From NCBI RefSeq assembly GCF_003719195.1, contig NZ_CP024996.1, positions 1,426,001 to 1,490,000 of the forward strand: a stretch of 64,000 nt of DNA, in the 5' to 3' direction. Shown piece after piece: positions 59,007 to 64,000 of this stretch (its first letter is position 1; every line of letters begins with the position of its first letter). The notes beneath the pieces were generated by a model, which saw only the letters and a list, made by a program, of their open reading frames with translations, had not been told where the DNA came from and ran no database searches. Source of the DNA: Herbaspirillum rubrisubalbicans. Lineage in GTDB: Bacteria; Pseudomonadota; Gammaproteobacteria; Burkholderiales; Burkholderiaceae_D. The translations under genes were made by a program, and so were the position numbers.

Positions 59007-59567
59007 CTATTTTTCCAGCTCCAGTGGATCGACTTGGCGCCACTCCCCCGGCATCACCGGATGCGTGGCCAGCGAAAACGGCCCGATGGCAATGCGTATC
59101 AGGCGCAGCGTGGGCAGGCCGACGGCCGCCGTCATGCGGCGCACCTGGCGGTTCTTGCCTTCGCTGATGGTCAGCGCAATCCAGCTGGTCGGCAGGTGTT
59201 GCCGCTGGCGGATGGGAGGATTGCGTGGCCATAGCCATGCAGGTTCCTGGATCAGCTTGGCGTCGCTGGGCTGGGTCACGAAGTCGCCCAGGTCCAGCGG
59301 ATCGCGCAGCCGTTGCAGCGCTTGCGGGCTGGCCAGGCCTTCCACCTGGGCCAGGTAGGTCTTGGGCTGTTTGCGGCGCGGGTGGGCGATGGCGTGCTGC
59401 AGCTTGCCATCATCGGTGAGCAGCAGCAGGCCCTCGCTGTCGGCATCGAGCCGGCCGGCGGGATAGATGCCGGGAATGTCGAGGTAATCGGCCAGGGTCT
59501 GGCGCTGGGGATGGGCGGAGAACTGGCTCATCACGCCGAAGGGTTTGTTCAAGAGGATCAGGGACAT
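59007..59567 (-). CDS. rluE: 23S rRNA pseudouridine synthase RluE-type
   Basis: A 186-residue RsuA/RluB/E/F-family enzyme without the S4 domain, as in RluE. It makes pseudouridine 2457 of 23S rRNA. The start LILLNKPFGVMSQFSAHPQR, the catalytic loop IYPAGRLDADSEGLLLLTDD (active-site Asp in RLDADSEG), KTYLAQVEGLAS and the C-terminal EGKNRQVRRMTAAVGLPTLR are family hallmarks. It is divergent from icd (238 bp between starts). The gap downstream to the small basic gene holds nothing else recognisable. Confidence 0.93.
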   Translation of the reverse strand: MSLILLNKPFGVMSQFSAHPQRQTLADYLDIPGIYPAGRLDADSEGLLLLTDDGKLQHAIAHPRRKQPKTYLAQVEGLASPQALQRLRDPLDLGDFVTQPSDAKLIQEPAWLWPRNPPIRQRQHLPTSWIALTISEGKNRQVRRMTAAVGLPTLRLIRIAIGPFSLATHPVMPGEWRQVDPLELEK

Positions 59568-59634
59568 GCCTTAGTGTCGCAAAAAGATGGCATTGCGTAA
59601 AATCCTGTTGCATAATCGATTGCATATGTCCTGT

Positions 59635-59648
59635 GTCTTATATAAGAC
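59635..59648. promoter_or_regulatory. Perfect palindrome upstream of icd
   Basis: GTCTTATATAAGAC is a 14-bp perfect palindrome about 160 bp before the icd start. It could be the binding site of a dimeric regulator or part of a promoter (TATAAG). I have a weak memory of similar palindromes before TCA-cycle genes of betaproteobacteria under GntR-type control, which I cannot confirm here. Confidence 0.5.
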
Positions 59649-59805
59649 TTGGATGACCTATTCTGGAATTTTCAGGCTGGAAACCCGGAAATCTCTTAAA
59701 ATTCCCCGCTTGCATGGCAATTCAGGCAAGGGTGCTCTGCCGCCCCTGTACCCGGACTGCTCCTGATGCTTTCTAACGCCACCGCTTCAACCGTCGGAGA
59801 ACACG

Positions 59806-61062
59806 ATGTCGTATCAACATATCCAGGTGCCTGCCGAAGGGCACAAGATCACCGCCAATGCCGATGACACTCTCAATGTCCCGAACAATCCCATCATCCC
59901 CTTCATCATGGGCGATGGCGTGGGCGTGGATGTCACGCCGGTGATGTTGAAGGTGGTGGATGCGGCCGTGGCCAAGGCGTACGGCGGTGCGCGCAAGATC
60001 CACTGGATGGAAATCTATGCCGGCGAGAAGGCCACCAAGCTGTATGGCCAGGACGTCTGGCTGCCCGATGAAACCCTGGAGGTGCTCAAGCAGTATCTGG
60101 TGTCGATCAAGGGGCCGCTCTCCACGCCGGTGGGCGGCGGTATCCGTTCGCTCAACGTGACCATGCGCCAGCAACTGGACCTGTATGTCTGCCTGCGCCC
60201 GGTGCGTTACTTCAAGGGCGTGCCCTCGCCGCTGCGTGAGCCGGAAAAGACCGACATGGTGATCTTCCGCGAGAACTCCGAAGACATCTACGCCGGCATC
60301 GAATGGCAGGCCGGCACGCCGGAAGTGAAGAAACTGATCGAGCTGCTGACGCGCGAGATGGGCGTCAAGAAGCTGCGTTTCCCCGAGACCTCTGCGCTGG
60401 GCATCAAGCCGGTTTCGCGCGAAGGCACCGAGCGCCTGGTGCGCAAGGCCATCCAGTACGCCATCGACCACGACAAGCCGTCGGTCACGCTGGTGCACAA
60501 GGGCAATATCATGAAGTACACCGAAGGTGCCTTCCGCGACTGGGGCTATGCCCTGGCCGGCCGCGAATTCGGTGCCGAGCTGATTGACGATGGTCCGTGG
60601 ATGCGCCTGAAGAACCCCAAGACCGGCCGTCAGATCATCATCAAGGATGCGATCACCGATGCCTTCTTCCAGCAGGTGCTGATGCGTCCTGCTGAATACA
60701 GCGTGATCGCGACCATGAACCTGAACGGCGACTATATCTCCGACGCCGTGGCGGCGCAGGTCGGCGGCATCGGCATCGCGCCGGGCGCCAACATGTCGGA
60801 TTCGGTGGCGGTGTTCGAAGCCACCCACGGCACCGCGCCCAAGTATGCTGGCAAGGATTATGTGAACCCCGGTTCCATCATCCTCTCGGCGGAAATGATG
60901 CTGCGCCATATGGGCTGGATCGAGGCGGCAGACCTGATCATCACGGCCATGCAGAAGTCGGTCTCGGCCAAGCGTGTGACCTATGACTTTGCTCGTCTGC
61001 TGGAAGGCGCGACCCAGGTTTCCTGCTCGGGATTTGGCGAAGTGATGATCGAAAACATGTAG
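59806..61062 (+). CDS. icd: Isocitrate dehydrogenase (NADP+)
   Basis: A 418-residue E. coli-type Icd that decarboxylates isocitrate to 2-oxoglutarate in the TCA cycle. The substrate loop [20 protein letters not shown] includes the Ser that IDH kinase phosphorylates in enteric bacteria; [20 protein letters not shown] and [16 protein letters not shown] follow. The NADP site is [24 protein letters not shown] ([20 protein letters not shown]). Length is normal. It is a single-gene unit between a regulatory palindrome and a terminator. Confidence 0.98.
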   Translation: MSYQHIQVPAEGHKITANADDTLNVPNNPIIPFIMGDGVGVDVTPVMLKVVDAAVAKAYGGARKIHWMEIYAGEKATKLYGQDVWLPDETLEVLKQYLVSIKGPLSTPVGGGIRSLNVTMRQQLDLYVCLRPVRYFKGVPSPLREPEKTDMVIFRENSEDIYAGIEWQAGTPEVKKLIELLTREMGVKKLRFPETSALGIKPVSREGTERLVRKAIQYAIDHDKPSVTLVHKGNIMKYTEGAFRDWGYALAGREFGAELIDDGPWMRLKNPKTGRQIIIKDAITDAFFQQVLMRPAEYSVIATMNLNGDYISDAVAAQVGGIGIAPGANMSDSVAVFEATHGTAPKYAGKDYVNPGSIILSAEMMLRHMGWIEAADLIITAMQKSVSAKRVTYDFARLLEGATQVSCSGFGEVMIENM

Positions 61063-61091
61063 GCCTGCCTCGGCAGTAATGATGAAAAAAC

Positions 61092-61120
61092 AACAGCCGG
61101 CATCGTCCGGCTGTTTGTTT
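61092..61120 (+). terminator. Terminator of icd
   Basis: AACAGCCGG and CCGGCTGTT form a 9-bp stem around CATCGT, then TGTTTT. Confidence 0.85.
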
Positions 61121-61183
61121 TGGTGGGGCGGGATGTGATCGGGTGGTGCGGCAGATGGCTAGGTCAAGATAGCCGAGCCAACG

Positions 61184-61211
61184 AAAAAAGCCCCGCAAGG
61201 GCGGGGCTTTT
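61184..61211 (-). terminator. Terminator of the cold-shock gene
   Basis: AAAAGCCCCGC and GCGGGGCTTTT pair over 11 bp with the loop AAGG. On the minus strand the T-run is six long. It lies 15 bp after the csp stop. Confidence 0.92.
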
Positions 61212-61225
61212 AGAGAAACCGGGGT

Positions 61226-61432
61226 TTAAGCGGCGTTCTGGATGTTCGATGCTTGCTTGCCCTTGGGGCCTTGCGTAACGTCAAACTGGACTTTTTGACC
61301 TTCTTTGAGGGTCTTGAAGCCGTTCATCTGGATTGCGGAGAAGTGTGCGAACAGATCTTCGCCGCCGTCATCCGGAGTGATAAAGCCAAAGCCTTTGGAA
61401 TCATTGAACCACTTGACAGTACCTGTTGCCAT
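61226..61432 (-). CDS. Cold-shock domain protein (CspA family)
   Basis: A 68-residue single cold-shock domain that binds single-stranded RNA/DNA and melts RNA structure. [20 protein letters not shown] holds RNP1 (KGFGFI), and [20 protein letters not shown] holds an RNP2 variant (LFAHF in place of VFVHF). The end is [17 protein letters not shown]. The ATG at 61432 gives the normal length. The AT-rich leader with GAAAG before the start suggests post-transcriptional control, as with other csp mRNAs. Whether it is cold-inducible is not visible. Confidence 0.96.
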   Translation of the reverse strand: MATGTVKWFNDSKGFGFITPDDGGEDLFAHFSAIQMNGFKTLKEGQKVQFDVTQGPKGKQASNIQNAA

Positions 61433-61770
61433 AAAAGCATCTTTCAAAATTAACTATCACACGAGCCGTCAAAGCAAGAAGCATCGCGCGTCACGCAGCC
61501 CCCCTTAAACCGTGCCCCCTATCGCATCGATGAGCTGTTACATTTAGTAACTACTAATCAATGAATTCCATTGTTCTCGGTCGAAATGCAAAAGTCAAGC
61601 ATTTTTCACCTTTGCGTTTGGGGGCTTGTTCAAACGATGGGGAAGATTGCCCTTGATTTAGGATGAATCATCGTCATCTGCACATGGTCCGGAAAACAAG
61701 TAATATCTATCTCATCTAGAGGTTACGAGATCATTGTGCGTTGCACAGCTTTTGATGGTCCAATAAACGC
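61433..61770. other. Divergent regulatory region between csp and clpS
   Basis: This 338-bp region has no supported gene. Next to csp it is AT-rich with TTACATTTAGTAACTACTAA near 61540 (plus strand), which could hold the csp promoter and leader. Near clpS it has GGTTACGAGATCATTGTGCG and a small GTGC/GCAC dyad at 61736-61746. No confident -10/-35 was fixed. Confidence 0.5.
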
Positions 61771-62085
61771 ATGGCAACCAAGCACGAAAATGATGGCGGT
61801 ACAGTCCTGGAGCGGCAAGAGGCCAAACTCAAGCCGCCCCCGATGTACCAGGTTTTATTGTTGAACGATGACTATACGCCGATGGAGTTCGTCGTCGCCG
61901 TCATCCAGCAGTACTTCAACAAGGACCGTGAAACCGCGACGCAGATCATGCTCAAGGTTCACCGCGATGGGAAGGGAATGTGTGGTGTGTATCCCAAAGA
62001 TATCGCATCCACTAAAGTGGAACTCGTTTTAACCCACGCTCGAAAGGCAGGGCACCCCCTGCAATGCGTGATGGAGGAAGCATGA
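61771..62085 (+). CDS. clpS: ATP-dependent Clp protease adaptor ClpS
   Basis: A 104-residue adaptor that delivers N-degron proteins to ClpAP. The flexible N-terminus is followed by [20 protein letters not shown], which contains the residue-recognition pocket (NDD and the following hydrophobic residues), then [20 protein letters not shown] and [20 protein letters not shown] with the conserved His/Met side. It overlaps clpA by 4 bp (ATGA), so the adaptor and its unfoldase are translated together. Confidence 0.98.
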   Translation: MATKHENDGGTVLERQEAKLKPPPMYQVLLLNDDYTPMEFVVAVIQQYFNKDRETATQIMLKVHRDGKGMCGVYPKDIASTKVELVLTHARKAGHPLQCVMEEA

Positions 62086-64000
62086 TTGCGCAGGAACTCG
62101 AAGTCAGTTTGCATATGGCCTTTGTCGAAGCCAGACAATCACGTCATGAATTCATTACCGTGGAGCACTTGCTGCTGGCGCTGCTGGATAATCCGTCAGC
62201 GGCCGAAGTGTTGCGCGCCTGTTCGGTGAATATTGACGATTTGCGCAAGACGCTGACCAATTTCATCACCGACAATACCCCCACCGTACCTGGTACCAAC
62301 GAGGTCGATACCCAGCCCACGCTGGGCTTCCAGCGCGTGATCCAGCGCGCCATCATGCACGTGCAGTCGGCCTCCAACGGCAAGAAGGAAGTCACCGGCG
62401 CCAACGTGCTGGTGGCCATCTTCGGCGAGAAGGATTCGCACGCGGTCTACTACCTGCACCAGCAGGGCGTGACCCGCCTGGACGTGGTCAACTTCATCTC
62501 GCACGGCGTGCGCAAGGACCAGCAGACCGATCCGCAGAAGGCCCCGGAAGGCGCAGAAGATGTGCAAGCCGAAGGCCAGCAGAAGGAAAGCCCGCTGGAC
62601 CAGTTCACCCAGAACCTGAACAAGGCCGCCGCCGAAGGCAAGATCGATCCGCTGATCGGCCGCGAGTCCGAAGTCGAGCGCGTCATCCAAACGCTGTGCC
62701 GCCGCCGCAAGAACAACCCGCTGCTGGTGGGCGAAGCCGGCGTGGGCAAGACCGCCATCGCCGAAGGCCTGGCCTGGCGCGTGACGCAAGGCGATGTGCC
62801 GGAGATCCTGAAGAATGCCGTCGTGTATTCGCTGGACATGGGCGCGCTGCTGGCCGGTACCAAGTACCGCGGCGACTTCGAGCAGCGTCTGAAGGCCGTG
62901 CTCAAGCAATTGAAGGACAGCCCCAACGGCATCCTCTTCATCGACGAAATCCACACCATCATCGGTGCGGGTTCGGCTTCGGGCGGCACGCTGGATGCGT
63001 CCAACCTGTTGAAGCCTGCGCTCTCCAGCGGTCAGTTGAAGTGCATTGGCGCCACCACCTACACCGAATTCCGTGGCGTCTTCGAGAAGGATCACGCACT
63101 GTCGCGTCGCTTCCAGAAGATCGATGTGAACGAACCGACGGTGGAACAGACCGTGCAGATCCTGCGCGGCCTGAAGTCCAAGTTCGAGGAACACCACGGT
63201 GTGAAGTATTCTGCTTCTGCGCTCACTTCGGCCGCTGAACTGGCTGCCCGCTTCATCAATGACCGTCACCTGCCCGACAAGGCCATCGACGTGATCGACG
63301 AAGCCGGTGCCGCCCAGCGCATCCTGCCCAAGTCCAAGCAGAAGAAGACCATCGGCAAGCCGGAAATCGAGGAAATCATTTCCAAGATCGCCCGCATCCC
63401 GCCGCAATCCGTCAACCAGGACGACCGCGCCAAGCTGCAGACCATCGAGCGCGACCTGAAGAACGTGGTGTTCGGCCAGGATCCGGCCATCGAAGCACTG
63501 GCCTCGGCCATCAAGATGGCCCGTGCCGGCCTGGGCAAGACCGACAAGCCGATCGGCTCCTTCCTGTTCTCCGGTCCGACCGGCGTGGGCAAGACCGAAG
63601 TGGCCAAGCAACTGGCCTTCATCCTGGGCATCGAGCTGGTGCGTTTCGACATGTCCGAGTACATGGAGCGCCATGCCGTGAGCCGCCTGATCGGCGCGCC
63701 CCCGGGCTACGTTGGTTTCGATCAGGGCGGCCTGTTGACCGAAGCCGTCAACAAGAAGCCGCACGCCGTGCTGCTGCTGGATGAAATCGAGAAGGCGCAC
63801 CCCGACATCTTCAACATCCTGTTGCAGGTGATGGACCATGGCACGCTGACCGACAACAACGGCCGCAAGACCGACTTCCGCAACGTGATCATCATCATGA
63901 CCACCAATGCGGGCGCCGAGAGCTTGCAGAAGCGCACCATCGGCTTCACCGAGAAGAAGGAAGCCGGCGACGAAATGGCGGACATCAAGCGCATGTTCAC
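62082..64000 (+). CDS. clpA: ATP-dependent Clp protease ATP-binding subunit ClpA (runs off the window)
   Basis: The frame is open from the ATG at 62082 to the window end, giving about 640 residues of an expected 750-770. The N-domain starts [20 protein letters not shown] and contacts ClpS. AAA-1 has Walker [21 protein letters not shown] and Walker [24 protein letters not shown]-2 has [20 protein letters not shown] and [20 protein letters not shown]. There is no ClpB-type coiled-coil middle domain, which separates it from ClpB. The C-terminus with the ClpP-binding loop lies beyond the window. Start and stop of clpS-clpA overlap as ATGA. Confidence 0.97.
   Translation, partial: MIAQELEVSLHMAFVEARQSRHEFITVEHLLLALLDNPSAAEVLRACSVNIDDLRKTLTNFITDNTPTVPGTNEVDTQPTLGFQRVIQRAIMHVQSASNGKKEVTGANVLVAIFGEKDSHAVYYLHQQGVTRLDVVNFISHGVRKDQQTDPQKAPEGAEDVQAEGQQKESPLDQFTQNLNKAAAEGKIDPLIGRESEVERVIQTLCRRRKNNPLLVGEAGVGKTAIAEGLAWRVTQGDVPEILKNAVVYSLDMGALLAGTKYRGDFEQRLKAVLKQLKDSPNGILFIDEIHTIIGAGSASGGTLDASNLLKPALSSGQLKCIGATTYTEFRGVFEKDHALSRRFQKIDVNEPTVEQTVQILRGLKSKFEEHHGVKYSASALTSAAELAARFINDRHLPDKAIDVIDEAGAAQRILPKSKQKKTIGKPEIEEIISKIARIPPQSVNQDDRAKLQTIERDLKNVVFGQDPAIEALASAIKMARAGLGKTDKPIGSFLFSGPTGVGKTEVAKQLAFILGIELVRFDMSEYMERHAVSRLIGAPPGYVGFDQGGLLTEAVNKKPHAVLLLDEIEKAHPDIFNILLQVMDHGTLTDNNGRKTDFRNVIIIMTTNAGAESLQKRTIGFTEKKEAGDEMADIKRMF

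Overview
The window is about 64 kb of GC-rich bacterial chromosome. The housekeeping order (carA-carB-greA, yhbY/rlmE-ftsH-folP-glmM, murJ/rpsT, icd, csp, clpS-clpA) and the protein sequences point to a betaproteobacterium of the Oxalobacteraceae, most likely Herbaspirillum or a close relative. The genus is inferred from remembered protein sequences and gene order; no search was run. The genes are dense, with frequent 4-bp ATGA overlaps, and intrinsic terminators are easy to read.

Left part (1-31.9 kb) is accessory and regulatory. A tripartite RND efflux operon (periplasmic adaptor, inner-membrane pump, outer-membrane channel) lies between a divergent TetR gene and a second TetR gene that overlaps the end of the operon. 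Next comes a small catabolic cluster of MFS carrier, amidase, RidA-type imine deaminase and FAD amine/amino-acid oxidase, which could form one pathway. From 11.4 to 25.3 kb is a block of signalling genes: a broken GGDEF fragment, two chemoreceptors with CheR/CheB tethering tails, a MerR regulator, a GAF-degenerate GGDEF-EAL protein, a LysR regulator, a 7TM hybrid histidine kinase with its AraC-type response regulator, and an OmpR-like regulator whose receiver has lost its phospho-acceptor. An L-2-keto-3-deoxyarabonate dehydratase gene with a divergent GbpR-type LysR gene, a NanR-like GntR regulator, an unknown protein, a YigZ protein, a ParB-like protein and a patatin lipoprotein follow.

At 31.9-33.5 kb a 1566-bp IS1182-family element sits in a bidirectional terminator. 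It is flanked by a 25-bp duplication that copies the whole terminator hairpin. Beyond it are an NlpC/P60 hydrolase and a GlcG/HbpS-like protein.

Right part (35-64 kb) is mostly core genome: carAB, greA, yhbY, rlmE, ftsH, folP, glmM, a phoB without phoR or pst neighbours, two multihaem cytochromes c, PBP1a, uup, a SirB1-type protein, murJ, rpsT, a DUF192 protein, a tiny secreted Lys/Ala-repeat protein, rluE, icd, a cold-shock gene, clpS and the start of clpA.

The most striking element is at 49579-49934: a tRNA-Arg(CCU) gene split immediately after its anticodon by a 280-nt group I intron with recognisable P1, P2 and P7 elements. The intron carries two units of a 14-bp repeat that also occurs at two other places in the window. 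Other structures not explained by genes are a 40-bp nearly continuous palindrome (25344-25383), a hairpin with 19-bp arms upstream of greA (39809-39867), and five 11-bp tandem repeats at the end of the GntR gene.
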